Counted from the first letter of the stretch, positions 1 to 11,663 are shown. The stretch: 64,000 nt of DNA from Shinisaurus crocodilurus (GCA_021292165.1 CM037876.1:205552200-205616199); one strand, 5' to 3'. Program-made: numbers and translations. The notes: a model not told the origin generated them from the letters alone.

Positions 1-4
1 TGTG

Positions 5-140
5 GTAAATTACATTGTGCTAGCATAAATGAGTGCAACACCAACAGCACTTGCTGGCTTGATGGATTTCCTCAGAAAACCCATAGCAGCAAATGCTATT
101 GGTGCTGCGCTAGAGATTTACGCTAGTGGTAGTGTTGTGT
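5..140. repeat. Imperfect palindrome, MITE-like
   Basis: The left arm (about 7-57) and the right arm (about 88-136) are imperfect reverse complements, both including a GCTAG...CAACACCAA/TTGGTGCTGCGCTAG pattern around a short centre. The shape is that of a small non-autonomous DNA transposon. No clear target duplication was identified and the family is unknown to me. Confidence 0.5.
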
Positions 141-389
141 TGGATACTGCCCAATGACTGCTTCCGTTCTTGAGTCTATTCAGAAGCACAGCAAACTCAA
201 GCTCTCCCACAAGGAGACAACTAAAATGGGTTCAGGGAGGGAAAGTATGCTTAGAGGAGGAGGATTTGTGAAAGCAGAGTTGTTCACTCACCGGGTGATC
301 AAGATCCAAATCAGGGTCAAATTTGGTGACCAAATGGTGGCATCTATCTAGCTCAGAGATTTTTCTCGGAAACCAATGAACTGAAAGCC

Positions 390-419
390 AAAGAAAGAAA
401 GAAAGAAAGAAAGAAAGAA
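390..419. repeat. (AAAG)n microsatellite
   Basis: About seven near-perfect AAAG units, all purine on the plus strand. Confidence 0.9.
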
Positions 420-740
420 GTGAGAAATAAAAAGAGCCTTATCAGTGCAGAAATCACATCCTGACCTCAACACACTTGACTTGGCTTTGAATGTTATCTC
501 AAAACAGCGATAGCAGAGGCTATCTGCTTCTTGAATGTCCTTTGAAATGTCTATATTCTTCCCTGTGTTGAGATGGATGCACTTCAGATTCATCTGGATA
601 ATGTCACACATGACACATCTGGCCACAAGTAATTCTATACTCCTCCATAGTCCCTTCATTGGAATGAAATCTTTGGGTGAAAGGTTCACAACTTTATTGA
701 ATAGGATCAAGGATATTCAATGGGAATAAACCTAGGATAA

Positions 741-777
741 ATCTCTCTCTCTCTCTCTCTCTCTGTCCATCCATCCG

Positions 778-808
<31 letters not shown>

Positions 809-833
809 CTATATCTAGTCTGCCGTCTCTCCG

Positions 834-864
<31 letters not shown>

Positions 865-880
865 CTATATCTAGTCTGCC
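741..880. repeat. Duplicated (CT)n blocks
   Basis: Three CT runs are separated by short spacers. The last two share the same flank (TGTATCTATATCTAGTCTGCC), so a unit of about 55 bp holding a CT run plus that flank has been tandemly duplicated. It lies beyond TH exon 3, inside the next intron. Confidence 0.8.
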
Positions 881-1061
881 AGGAAGAGTACCCCACCTAA
901 AGGTGCATTCTCTAAATATCTATAATACCAGTCTGAAAAGCACAATCTTCGCATTTTTCCTGTCTAGAGATGATCTCCAGTTCTCCACAATGTCTTGAAA
1001 AAGTCATGTGTGAAATATCCCTAAGTCATGTTTCATTAACCAAGGTGCAAGTTCCTTACAC

Positions 1062-1234
1062 TTGTCTTCTTTTGTGCTCCTTACATCTTCTGAAACCCTC
1101 TTGAGAGAACTGATGAGGGTGCTCAGATCAGAGCTGTGGAGTTCACATCGCACAAAGTATTCCAGATCAGTTGACCCCTCATGTAATTTCTTGCTGGGCC
1201 TTGTTTCTAGATGATGAATTTTCGCTTCAAATGT
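1062..1234 (-). CDS. TH: Tyrosine hydroxylase, exon 3 (start of the ACT-like regulatory domain)
   Basis: This 173-nt internal exon encodes residues 106-162 plus two bases of the next codon. The frame opens with [13 protein letters not shown] and contains [14 protein letters not shown] and VSEDVRS, clear matches to the regulatory domain of vertebrate tyrosine hydroxylase, the enzyme that converts L-tyrosine to L-DOPA. On the minus strand it is preceded by a pyrimidine tract and AG (1236-1235) and followed by the donor GTGTAAG (1061 downward). It joins exon 2 in phase 0 and ends in phase 2. In known TH proteins this stretch begins the ACT-like fold that controls tetramer behaviour and feedback inhibition by catecholamines. 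The catalytic exons would lie left of position 1. Reading through the acceptor gives a longer open frame from 1315, but the residues before 1234 have no TH similarity. Recognition is from memory of the family. Confidence 0.96.
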
Positions 1235-2097
1235 CTTCAGAGGTAGAGAGAAGGAAATACAATATTTCAAACTAAAATAATGAGATTTCCCACCAGCTGA
1301 AACTGAATTGAACATTTCATTTTAAAAAATACTTTCAATAAAAAGTTTCTTTTCAAGTGAGAGAAAGAAGTCCAGAAAGAAGGTTCCCCCTGCGCTATCC
1401 ACTGACCATCAGCCATATGGTGGGCAAAAGCATGCCTGTATTTTTCCTCCCTGGGTTGCTATTTCCCTAAATTTGAGCAGGAGTTCTACTTCCATCATTT
1501 TAAAAAACAAAATCACCAAACTTTCAAATGTGCACAAATTGTTAATACAAATGAGCGCAGAAGGTTGCACATTCTCCACTGCCTACATTTTACTTAAGGA
1601 AAAGACATTGCATGAACTCTGGTAACTTTGCAATGTTTTATGATGGATGTTTCTCTCAACCAACAGTTATGTTCTCTGCATGTTCGCTTTTGACGGTCCA
1701 GTCCATCACACACTTTGCAAGCACTACCACCAACAGCTTCAGTCATCATGCTGGTTTTCTTCCTCTCCGCATCCTTTCCCCACTCAGTTCCACACAAGGC
1801 AGCTTATGCCCAAAACCAAACACATAATCTAAAATAGCAAAACATAGAAACACAGATAAGGCAGAATATAAAAAGAAAACCAATTGTAAGAGGAGAAGAT
1901 ATAATAAAATCAAACATCAGTAAGGCCAAACGTCAGCCAAATTAAAAAAAACACACAACTATTTAATTGATGGCAAAATGTCATAAGGGAAGGGGTCAGA
2001 CAGATCCCCCTGAGCAGGGGGTTGCACAGTGTCTCGGGGCCAAAACAGACATTACTTTAAATCTGTGTCTAGAAGCTTGTTGTTGTTGTTGTTGTTG

Positions 2098-2213
2098 TTG
2101 TTTTACTCTAGAGTAGGTAAAGGGGCCCTGATTCAGATCAGAACCCTAGTGTGGGGTAGTGGGCTTTTAAGATCTGGATTGGACTCCCTGTACCTACTCT
2201 AGAGTAAAAACAA
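2098..2213. repeat. Short element with about 20-bp inverted ends
   Basis: The ends read TTTACTCTAGAGTAGGTA and, at about 2193-2212, TACCTACTCTAGAGTAAAAA, which are reverse complements. The left end abuts a (TTG)n tract (2079-2102) and the right end an AACAAAG stretch. It looks like a small MITE in TH intron 2. No target duplication could be defined against the simple repeat. Confidence 0.6.
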
Positions 2214-2925
2214 CAAAGAAGACATAGGTGCTAAATACAGGTTTAAAGTAGTGTCTGTTTTAGCCCAAGGTGCAGCAACAGACAAAGACGTCCCATGCAT
2301 TCCTGCCAAAATGTTGTAAGGATTGCTGAGATGATGTACGGAGACACACTTTCAAATTTTAGGGTGAAGTACTATATGAATGCTAACTATTATTATTTCA
2401 TTAAATAAATGAAAAACTGCCACAGAGCATTATCAGCAATGAAAAGTGTTATTTTCAAAATGAATTAAAGTCTGGGTATTTCCAAGAAAGCAGCTCAATT
2501 TTCCATACAGTTTTCGAACAGCCTCCATTGCTGTGCTCTGGCCACGGTGCTGAAAATAAAATGTAAAGAGGACGGAGTGCTAAGTTTAGGCTGGAACTGC
2601 ATCTTCCTCCTCTATCTTGAACCCCTAGATGACATTCCTCTGCAAAGCAGCAGTAAGAAGGGGGCAATTTGGAAGGGACACCATTTGTAGAGGGATTCTA
2701 AACCTTCCCTGTGACCAAACATCAGGTGAGGATTAAGTGGTGGTGAGAAAGAGGTGAATGGGGAAAGGATTCAGAATGCTTCCTCCCACATAGTGCAAAT
2801 CCATAGATCAAGGGTGGGCAGAAGCATATCTGGATCTACTGATAGATCTCTGGGTGATTTGCAGTAGATTGGCAAGGGTTTCTGACTTCCAATTGTGTAA
2901 CAATAGCAACAAGACAGGCTTGTGG

Positions 2926-3084
2926 CTTACGCTGGCTCAGCTTGTCTGAGCGTGGAAAGCTAAGCAGGGTCAGGCCTGGTTACTTGGATGGGAGACCCCT
3001 CCTCTAGTTTCCTGCATTGAGCAGGGGGTTGGACTCGATAGCCTTGTAGGCTCCTTCCAACTCTATAATCTATGAAATCTATAA
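2926..3084 (+). mobile_element. 5S-rRNA-derived SINE, copy 1
   Basis: The head resembles the internal and 3' part of 5S rRNA: AAGCTAAGCAGGGTCAGGCC, then TACTTGGATGGGAGACC. The tail reads GGGGGTTGGACTCGATAG and ends in CTATGAAATCTAT, the style of CR1 LINE 3' ends. The 5S part supplies an internal pol III promoter and the tail suggests mobilisation by CR1. Same strand as copy 3, opposite to copy 2. Confidence 0.88.
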
Positions 3085-4257
3085 CTAAAAAGCTTTTCCC
3101 CACCAGACTATGCTGCTGAAAAAGAAGACTGCAGGTGGAGGGGACCACAAATGGATTTTTGTGTGTGAAAGGACTTGTAAGCTTGGTTCTGGTAACAATC
3201 ACAAATTCCTGGGCTGAGCATGTGTTCAGAGGTACCTTGTTGTTTAATTCTTAGCATATGCCCACCTGCCTTAGCCACTATTTTGCACCTGGTACCAATT
3301 GGTGGATCTCAGGGTTCTAGTAAAAAAAAAAATTCGATCCCAGAAGTCTGCCTACCCCACCATAGATGTCACATTTCGTTATTTTCTAATTCTCTCTGAA
3401 GTAAACTTTGGTTGGCTGTAGTGCAAATTTCCTGATGGCATCCATTCTATGCTGAAAGTGGGTATTTCGTTTCTATTTCTTAAAGAGTTAAACTAGTTTC
3501 TCTTTAGAGATTAAATAGGGGAAAGGCTGCAATTTTTACTGAATCAGAGATAGTTAGACAAAAAGGGAACAGAAGCAATGTCACCAACAAATTCAATTTA
3601 GCACCATGTTTTCTAATGCATCCCCAGAACGTCGGCCCTCCACGGCAATCAATACCTTAGCATTAATCTGACAGATCTGATTGCATTACTGTTGCTTCGG
3701 TTATATGTAATGTAAAACAGCAGAGTGAAACCAGCCTCCCCACAGCCTGTTTCATCATGAGGCAAATGTCATTACACCCGTCTGTTTTCATATCTTGTAC
3801 CTGCAGCGCCGGAGGGATGGGGAAATGAATCTTTCACAGTGGGAGCCTGGCATGCATGGGTGTTTGCTTTCCTTAAGCTCTCTTCATGATGAAACAAGAG
3901 AGCTTTTTAACTCATGTAAATTTGCCCTGAAGGATCTGAATGCCATTTGGAGCAAACACACTGTCCTTTGTCCTCAAACAACTCCACAAACCGATTTCTC
4001 TTTTGGAGGGTTATTCTTAATATTATTAAATTGACTGCAAAATAAGCTGCACACTCACACTCACGCTCATACACACCAACTGTAGTAGTGCATGCTAGGA
4101 AACATTCAGGATTCTTTGATAACAAATTATCTTTGGGTCTTGCCATATGTAGCTTGTCTGAAATTTCTGAGCTTTTCATTATAGGAATTATGAAAGCAGC
4201 AACTTTCTCCCCACCTCCAGATTAAGTTATATTAGCCTTAAGGATATTTCTGATTCA

Positions 4258-4282
4258 GTGGTGTGTGTGTGTGTGTGTGTGT
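4258..4282. repeat. (TG)n microsatellite
   Basis: About twelve TG units in TH intron 2. Confidence 0.9.
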
Positions 4283-4837
4283 GGAACAGAAGGATCTGAG
4301 ACTTGTTGATCAGCCTAATTTTCTATCCAGTTTGTTAACATTTTCTCCCCACTTCAATCTCTGCCTCATAATTCTCTGTGGAGTGTTATGACTGGAGTAT
4401 GCTGTAAGCCAGGAATGGTCAACTGGTAGCTTCTGGGCTACTCCATCTGGCCCTGCCACCATTCCTTTTTTTTTACCAGCCATTCCTTTCCCTCCAGATT
4501 TGAAGCAACTGGCCCAGTCTGCAGAACTTCACAAGTGACTTCTGATCTGAACAACACTGAGAGGAAAATCTCATCCTAACAGGAAAAATACGTATAAGGA
4601 AGTGTCTAGGAGTATGGAGCCAGATGGAGTAGCAGAGAGCAAATGAAAGTTCTAACAAGGGATTCCAGGACTTCTGAGCATACCCAACCAGGAGTCTAAC
4701 CCTAGAATTGTGGGCCAATCAGGGGCTTCCACCTCCTCCATCAGAGCAATAGCTGACAGGCACGTAAAGGCCCAGGGTCTGAGATGTAGAAGGCCTGACA
4801 TCCATAAAAGTTTTCTAATCCCACATCCTAGAGTAAA

Positions 4838-4918
4838 GCCCTGCTGGATCAGAGCAAAGGCCTATCTGGTTCAGCACCTTTTTTCCCCTCAGTGGCCAAC
4901 CCCTGGGAAGTCTAGTCA
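4838..4918 (+). mobile_element. SINE fragment (CTGCTGGATCAG type)
   Basis: The segment GCCCTGCTGGATCAGAGCAA ... AGTGGCCAACCCCTGGGAAG is shared with the repeat at 46233-46345. It is a body fragment of a widespread reptile short repeat without its head. Confidence 0.65.
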
Positions 4919-5265
4919 GCCCTTTTCATAATGACTGCAGGACATGAAGATGCATCTTTCTAGCTCCTCGCCTCCTCCCACCAAAGTGGTCTCACTAAAA
5001 TGGCACACTCTGTTACCCACAGAGAAAGATGGAAAGACTATATTTTTCATTGCTTGCTTAGAAACATACTCCTGATTCATTCTACATGATAAGGGGTATT
5101 TTGATATAAGTGGATTTGGCTCTGTGTGATAATTCATGCAACGGAGACCTGGCCCTTCCTTTAACTTAATTTCAGCAGGTATCTACAACCACATGGACTA
5201 GGCTGTCCTTTTTCACCAAAAAGTGCACCCTTGGCTTATCCAAAGAGGCAACATTACATGCTCAC

Positions 5266-5490
5266 CTCAAATACTTTAAGTGCACGGGATGGCAATGAAG
5301 TCTTTGCTCCTTTGAGTGTGAATAAAAGGTTCAGCATGGCCATCCCATCTTTCTCTTCGAAGACAATGGTTTCAGTCGATTCGGCAGCCTCAGAGGCAGC
5401 CGCTGCTGCTGCTGCAGCAGCCGCTGCAGCTTCTCTCTCCTTTCTCGCATCTTCAATGAGGCTCTGTCGTCTACCAATGAATTGTGGTGA
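5266..5490 (-). CDS. TH: Tyrosine hydroxylase, exon 2 (Ser31/Ser40 and alanine tract)
   Basis: Exactly 75 codons, residues 31-105. The exon opens with [20 protein letters not shown], nearly the same as mammalian TH. Ser31 (SP site, ERK/CDK type) and Ser40 (RRQS, PKA type) keep their canonical numbers. They are followed by a 12-residue alanine run, then [16 protein letters not shown] and SRALKVFE. The minus-strand acceptor is TTCTTGCAG directly before TCA CCA; the donor is GAG|GTGAGC at 5265. It is phase 0 on both sides. This segment is the flexible N-terminal regulatory tail whose phosphorylation relieves dopamine inhibition. The alanine tract is coded by mixed GCN codons (GCT, GCA, GCG, GCC), so it is not a pure triplet repeat. 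The antisense strand also has an open frame of similar length, which is a shadow. Confidence 0.98.
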
Positions 5491-5819
5491 CTGCAAGAAC
5501 ACAAGAAAAATGAAATAGTAGTCATCATTTCACAACAGCCAAAGGAAAAAGGCCTTCATCTCTTCCCATCTTTAAAAGCTGAGTACAAACTAAGTAAGGC
5601 TTTGTAGAGAACCAGTGTAGCCCAGTCACCATGGACTTGAAAGACTTCAGTTCATATACCAGATCAGCCCTTATCAATCTGGATGTTCTTGAGCAAGTCT
5701 AGTCACTGCTAAAATAAGATGACTATCTCCTACGACCCTAAGCTAGTTAGATTACTATAATGTACTATATGTGGGGGCTGCCCCACAGCTCAGACACTTC
5801 AGTTGATCCAAATTGCAGC

Positions 5820-5959
5820 TTTCCAGTGCTTCTGCCTGCTGAGTGCCTGAAAGCTGAGCGAGGTATTTTTGGTTTGGTTTTCTTGTTCTTAAAAGTCATT
5901 TGAAGGAGAAGAAGTCCTCACTCAGCTTTCAGGCACTTAGCAGGCAGCAGCACTGGAAA
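5820..5959. repeat. 44-bp inverted repeat with 52-bp loop
   Basis: Arm 5820-5863 (TTTCCAGTGCTTCTGCCTGC...) and arm 5916-5959 are reverse complements with three mismatches. They could fold into a strong hairpin in TH pre-mRNA. It may be a MITE, but no target duplication was found. Confidence 0.75.
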
Positions 5960-6286
5960 CCCCCAAAGGAGGAAGTCCTGGTTAAGTCCTCTAGTGGGCT
6001 TTTCAGAAATCTGCAGCAGCCAGAGAGGCTGCAAGGACAGAACAGGGTGAAAATTATAAAATAAAGAGCGCACACACCGCCAGCACCACCCTCAGCCATC
6101 CCCTTACAGTAAGGTAAGTACTGAAGCCCTGCACACTGAAAAATCTCTCTGAAATTCTCAAAATCCCCACAAAAGAGGCAGAAGCACGACTTCCTCTTTC
6201 ACAAGGAAACAAAGAGGTTGCAAAAGGGCAGGTGGGTTTTCAGCGCAGCATTATTAGAAACAAACATACAAACAAACTGTTGTTTC

Positions 6287-6350
6287 CAATGTTAGTCCTA
6301 CATAGAGTAGATCCATTAAAATTAACGGGACTTAAGTCAGACTAACATTG
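6287..6350. repeat. Small element ending CAATGTTAGTC / GACTAACATTG
   Basis: Short terminal inverted repeats enclose a centre with GGGACTTAAGTCAG. This is related in style to the palindromic repeat at 20199-20326. A degraded MITE is likely. Confidence 0.4.
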
Positions 6351-6512
6351 AATACAACCCATTGCATACAATCTATTCTCAAATGTCCAAATAGGCATTT
6401 CCTAAGTTCTACAGTCTTAGAAAAATTAGCCTTATATACTGCAGTTACAAGAGCTGAGATGGTATTTTGCATCCAGCACATCTTTTGCATCTTTTGCTGT
6501 GCCAGTAAGACT

Positions 6513-6526
6513 GGGGGGGGGGGGGG
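6513..6526. repeat. Poly-G run
   Basis: Fourteen consecutive G on the plus strand. Confidence 0.9.
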
Positions 6527-6829
6527 ATATATTCCTCGAGAACCATATTAGAATGATTTCTGAACTGAACTAAGTGGAAATCAGTATAGCCAAAATGTAA
6601 CAACAGATACTGCCTTACATACTTTTAAATAATAATATGATACCAATCTCTGTTTCTTAAAAGTATCCTGTCCAAAATGCCAGTATTTTAGACTGGGATT
6701 CCAGGAACATTTAATAGGAAGTGAATAGTAAAACGAAACAACAAAACAACAGTGTAATGAAGTGATAACATTCATGAATAACAAGTGTATTACATTTCAA
6801 TAGTTTACTTTCTAGTAAATGGGCTTGGG

Positions 6830-7017
6830 ATCAGCTTATCAGAGGAATTATTATGTTTTATTCTGCCACTTTTTAAATTGATCTTATTGCTGGCCCCTTA
6901 TATATGTTTTGATCTGATGTGGCTTTTATGATGTATGCTCAGTTTTTGTTTTTAACCTTTTTAATCGTAAGCTACCTTGTGAGAACTTGTCATAAAATAA
7001 AATAAAATAAAATAAAA
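6830..7017 (+). mobile_element. LINE 3' end with (AAAAT)n tail
   Basis: The sequence ends TTAATCGTAAGCTACCTTGTGAGAA... followed by about five AAAAT units, the pattern of CR1/L2-type 3' UTRs in reptiles (AAGCYGCCTTGAGA). No coding part remains. Confidence 0.6.
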
Positions 7018-8957
7018 GCTCTCTGCTTCCAATGCAGGTCTTTTCCCTAAACGTACTTCCATCCAGACTGGATTGCATCGGTCCAGTGAGGCATGAGAAG
7101 TGCAAACCTCAGCTTCAAACATAATCAGCTACCACTGACATCACTCAGCCAGTCTCAAACTTGCAGCTCTGTGTGAGAAAGGATGATCTGCCGATGTGAT
7201 TTAGAAGGCTGTCGTCTGCAAAGGAGCACATTTCATTTGCTCTTTTCTCTGTGGAAAACAGGAAAAGATCCCCGTTTTGCTCGGTAAGTTGAGACTTCTT
7301 TTGTTTTGTTTGCCTTTGTGAGTTGTTAGGAAGAAAGAACATGGCTAGGGGGACAGACAATGGCTTTTAAGTTAGTTTGCCTGCATATGCAATCAATTCT
7401 TTCCTCCCACTATCACCTCTGGTCATCAGACCAGTTTTTGAAGCACCAGAAAAACCTATAAACCCAAGAACAGCAATGATAGTGAGTTGAATGCACCGCC
7501 CAAAAGCAACTCTGCCTGTTTGAGATCACTTCTGAAACACTGATTGTCAGTCTTTAGTCAAAATGTCTCTGTCATGCACACTGCTAATATGATGCTGTTT
7601 CCTTGATGTCTTCTTTACCATTTATTGTTACATTTCAGGATAGAAAGGTAACTTCAAGTGAAACTTCAATGTTTCATAAATAAATACATGCATACAAAAA
7701 CAACTTTCCAGCTTTGGTGACTTTAGCAGGATGTAGGTTTCACTTCAACCCGCTCTGTTTGCCACATAAAATGTCAACTTCCATTTCTCATGCTTTACAT
7801 ACAAGCAGCCTTCTAAAGTTCTTCTCTAGCTTGAAATGTCTTGAAGGAGCTTCCACACACATGCAGTCAGCATCTGGCAGACCCATTGCCCAAAGGCAGC
7901 TGTTTTCTAGGCACAGGTCAGCAAAGTTTTAATCTCATCATTAACCCCCTTACTCTCACATGAGCTGCTTGAAATGGACATGTAGTTAGAAAAGAACGCC
8001 ACATGGCACGAATACATCAATCTATTGTTCATGTGCCCTTCTCAGTTCAAAAACCACATGTGCAAAATGGGCATGTGATTTACAAGAAACATATTCTTGT
8101 TATATGCATTGTCTGTGTGGTATTGTTGGTAGCACAACTGGGGTCAAACTTTGAGCAGGGCAGGCAGTGCCCCATGAGTTCTATGGGCAGACCTCGTACC
8201 TAGTGGACTATGGTGTGGACTGCTTTGTTTGGAACGGCCCTGTGAAAAGTATTGTTTGCTGCTGTATTTGGATTCAAACCCTTGTTTGAGCTGGTGCCCA
8301 TAGGTGTCCGTTGTTGTCCTCCTGAGGAGTGATCCACAAGAGGCTCTGCAAGGGAAGAGGAAGGGGGACTGGATTCTGTGATGTCGTCATGGTGTCCCCA
8401 CCTTTGCCATGCATGGGTGTTGTAGGAGCATAATCAGTGAGCCACATCATAATGGGTGGGTGGTGGTGGAGTTGCCAGGGATGCTGTGGAAATGGTGCTT
8501 GGTGTTGCTGTATTATTTCTATCAGTATAGCTTTGCTTTTCACTTTGCTGTTGGGATGGAATAGGATCACAGCTATAGGGGGATTCATGCAACCATGCTC
8601 ATGCGTTCATGAGGCCACGTGTTTGGCGTCAGTATGAACTCCTAGTTTCTGCAAGTTTCTTTCAGAATTATTGACAAAGATGTCTCTTTTGAGTTGTATT
8701 CTTCTGTTAGGGTGTAGTTTTAAATGCTTATTCCCCCCATGCCTTATTTCCCCCCTTTCTCTGAAATGTTGATTTATACTGTACATTCTGGGGCATATAT
8801 TTCTTCTCTTGTTCAGTGCCATCAACAATAACTGAGTTCAACTACTTCCTGGAGTGAGGATGGTCCTCCTTCCCCATGTCTTGAGTCAAGCTGCCTGTTT
8901 TCAGACTGCTAAAAAAAGGAAGAAAGAAAATTGCACATATGTGATTAGTACCCAGTC

Positions 8958-9124
8958 TCATAGATTTCATAGATCATAGAGTTGGAAGGAGCCTACAAGG
9001 CTATAGAGTCCAACCCCCTGCTCAATGCAGGAAACTAAAGGAGGGGTCTCCCATCCAAATAATAACCAGGTTTGACCCTGCTTAGCTTTCCACGCTCAGA
9101 CAAGCTGAGCCAGCGTAAGCCACA
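8958..9124 (-). mobile_element. 5S-rRNA-derived SINE, copy 2
   Basis: Reverse-complement copy of the elements at 2926 and 56472, in TH intron 1. It has the CR1-like tail at the left (ATAGATTTCATAGATCATAG) and the 5S-like head at the right, to about AGCCAGCGTAAG. Confidence 0.87.
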
Positions 9125-9187
9125 GGCAACATTATACCATTTCTCCCTTGCTTGATGTTTGCAGAAACCAGAGTGCAGATCAACCTT

Positions 9188-9312
9188 CCTTAACCTGGTG
9201 CTATCCAGATGTGTTGGACTACAACTCCCATCAATGGCCATGCTGGGTGGAGATGATGGGGTCATAGCCCAACACATCTGGATGGCACCAAATTGGGGGA
9301 GGCTGGTGCCAC
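9188..9312. mobile_element. Palindromic MITE (ACTACAACTCCCATCA family)
   Basis: Two arms of about 55 bp (CAACCTGGTGCTATCCAGATGTGTTGGACTACAA-type and its reverse complement) meet at a GGCCATGCTGGGTGG centre. The same family recurs at 24546, 39224, 40497, 54225, 57896, 59288 and 61940. Confidence 0.7.
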
Positions 9313-9688
9313 AAACTAAAATGGCTGCTCTCTGGAAGTGTATATATGAACTCAGCTCCAGCCAATGATATGCTATATATATAACACACACACCCCAAAA
9401 GAAGACGTATGTGCCTGTGTAAAGTATGTGGAAATTTAACTTTCTTCATGTGGGAGGTCAAATGTAGACAAAGCATTCCATGCAACCCTGAACAAAGGTG
9501 TCAGAAACTGCCCCTGTTAGTAGAAAAACATGTGGCTTTATATTCACTCATGATTTGCCAAATGGAGAAAGCACACGCACCTACTCAGTAAATCCACTTT
9601 CAGCATATGTGATATGTGAAAAAGGAGATAGATGCTGAAACGCAGCTACATCACCACGTGAAGGAAGTTTTACAGGTTATGGGGACTG

Positions 9689-9890
9689 CAGTGGCGGCTG
9701 GTGGCGGCTGCAATGTTAGTGGGGCAGTGTATCCACTCCTGGCTGTACTTTGAGCTTTTAAGGAGCTATCCAAGGTGCTGAAACTATTTTGGGGATAGGG
9801 TTCAGTGCCATAGGTGGCTCCTTTAAAGCTCAGACTAAAACTCAGGGTGGATACAGCACCCCACTGACATTGGAGCCATTGCCTCCACTG
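9689..9890. mobile_element. hAT-like MITE with 8-bp target duplication
   Basis: The ends are CAGTGGCGGCTGGTGGC and GGAGCCATTGCCTCCACTG (CAG...CTG). The flanking octamers GGGGACTG (9681-9688) and GGTGACTG (9891-9898) match at 7 of 8 positions, which fits the 8-bp duplication of hAT transposons. It is non-coding and non-autonomous. Confidence 0.7.
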
Positions 9891-9999
9891 GGTGACTGAC
9901 AGTATGCATCTTAAATAGCGGCTCAGATGCTGGGCTATATGTTACTATCTCAGCGTGGGTATCAGCCACCCCATGGCGGTCTTTCTCTGTCCTGGCTAG

Positions 10000-10334
10000 A
10001 TCCTATAATAGAACTCATCCAATGAATTATGCGCATTGTGAGCTACCCCATCCTCACCAGCTAGTGCCATTGGTGTGGACTGCAGGCAGGGAAACTGAGG
10101 AAGTAATGGCCTTGACTCATAGGATGAGCTATATTAAGGGGCAGTGAAAGGAAGAAAATTCACCCTGTGGATGCCAATCCACATGGCAAGTATAAAATAT
10201 AGAGTCACTCTCTTTCTTCTAGAGAAATCTGAGAAATGCACATTTAGAGCTCAAATGAAAATTCACACCATTTCAAAATCCAGTGTTATTTCAAATTGGG
10301 CAATTCGAATTGTGATATTGAAGAAATTCGACCT
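10000..10334 (+). repeat. Inverted repeat, left arm (335 bp)
   Basis: By eye this is identical base for base to the reverse complement of 12727-13061. Similarity stops sharply at both ends. It lies in TH intron 1. It contains a 64-codon open frame that occurs identically in the other arm, but nothing suggests it is a protein gene. Confidence 0.9.
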
Positions 10335-10749
10335 GTGAGAAGGATTGATTAGGACACCAATGAGAGCTTCCTATCCTGGCTTATGGTGGCTTCATTTGGT
10401 GGTGGTGGTGATTTTCATCAAAGTCACAAAACTTGCAGTGACGCATTTAGCGTCACATGTAATTTGACCAGGAGTTCAATTTCAGACAGCAAGGAGCTTT
10501 GCACTTCAGCTCATTCTTCATATCTTCATTTCTTAATTAATGCTATGTATTTTAGAAACATACATCCAAGGATAATTTTTCTTTCTTTTTTTTCACTAGC
10601 ACAGAAAGATCAGTAGATGGAGAATGGAGTGAAAAGGTTTAATAACCAAGTTTCCAAACCACCCAAGTTAGCTGAAATGTAAAACAATGAGCAGCCCAAT
10701 CACATCTCCCTAACTCTAACCTTCTTCCAATGAGTTCAGGGAACATACA

Positions 10750-10860
10750 GAAGGCTCCCCCATGTTAGCCTCACAACAACCCTGCAAAGTAGGCTAGGCA
10801 TGTGGGTGAGAATGGATTCAAACCCAGGTTTTGCCAGCTTTTCCAGTACTCTAACCTGGG
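10750..10860 (-). mobile_element. Diverged tRNA-derived SINE fragment (family A)
   Basis: It contains CCTCACAACAACCCTGCAAAGTAGG and a box-B-like GGATTCAAACCCAGG, the reverse complement of the family-A SINE seen intact at 28009-28227. Confidence 0.6.
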
Positions 10861-11643
10861 CTCTCAAATTGGGGGCATTACCTGTTGTGAGATGAGCCTG
10901 TGATTACAATGGAATCTTGTTGAGGCAAGTGGGGCACAGCTAGCCAGATTTACCCCACTTACACCCAAAATATGTCTCCCCCACCCTCCACCCTGCAAAA
11001 TCTTTGGCTGATGTCACTCTGTGCCAGTGCCTAGGGGAATGGAATCACCTGCAAAGCCTTTAAAATGTTACGCTAAGGGACTCTGGTAGCCCTGTCCTTT
11101 GTCCCACCACCTTCTCCACACTGCACCCAGGAAAAGACTTTTGCAGGGCAATCTTGTGCCGGTCAAAGGCTCTTCTGCCATCTCAGAGGTGATGTTGATT
11201 GCTGCCCCTAGTGCAAGGATTGGAGCCAGCTTCTAATGCTGAAGCAAAGGGATGAGTCCTAAACCTATCCCTGAACCTGTGCACTGCTACCACCATGCAG
11301 GAGAGTATAAGATCAAGCTCTTTTGTCATGTATGCAGTCGGCAAGATTAATAGATCATCTTAATTCCAAGCATCTTTCTGTACTGGAGCTTTCTGTACTG
11401 GAGCTATTCCACAAGGAAGGAGTTAGAGTCTGCATATTTATCTTTAGGAATGCAAACATGAGTTCACTTGCAGTGAGAAAACAGGCTTAGGAATGTACAA
11501 TAACCTGTAAAGGTCTGTGGTCCCCAAATGTCTACTGCATGGCCTTTAAGGAAGCATCAGCTTTAAATAATGGTATGGTAGCATTGGTAAAAAAAACCAA
11601 AAGCTACCAGTGTCTATTACCGTCCTCTATGTTGCACTTGCCC

Positions 11644-11663
11644 TGTTGTTGTTGTTGTTGTTG

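Larger units (their letters stand above)
1235..5265 (-). other. TH: TH intron 2 (4,031 bp)
   Basis: The donor GTGAGC lies at 5265 downward and the acceptor AG at 1236-1235, both on the minus strand. The intron holds a 5S SINE, a TIR-bearing small repeat, a (TTG)n tract, a TG tract and a SINE fragment. I see no other exon in it. Confidence 0.93.

Noticed and set aside
2926..3084. A real 5S rRNA gene
   Set aside because: Only part of the 5S sequence is present, it is fused to a CR1-like tail, and three dispersed copies exist: a SINE.
5231..5518. A 95-codon plus-strand open frame with an alanine run
   Set aside because: Antisense of TH exon 2; the minus strand carries the true protein match and splice sites.
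10144..10338. A conserved 64-residue protein present twice
   Set aside because: The identity of the two frames follows from the perfect inverted repeat; no start context, family or codon signal supports a gene.
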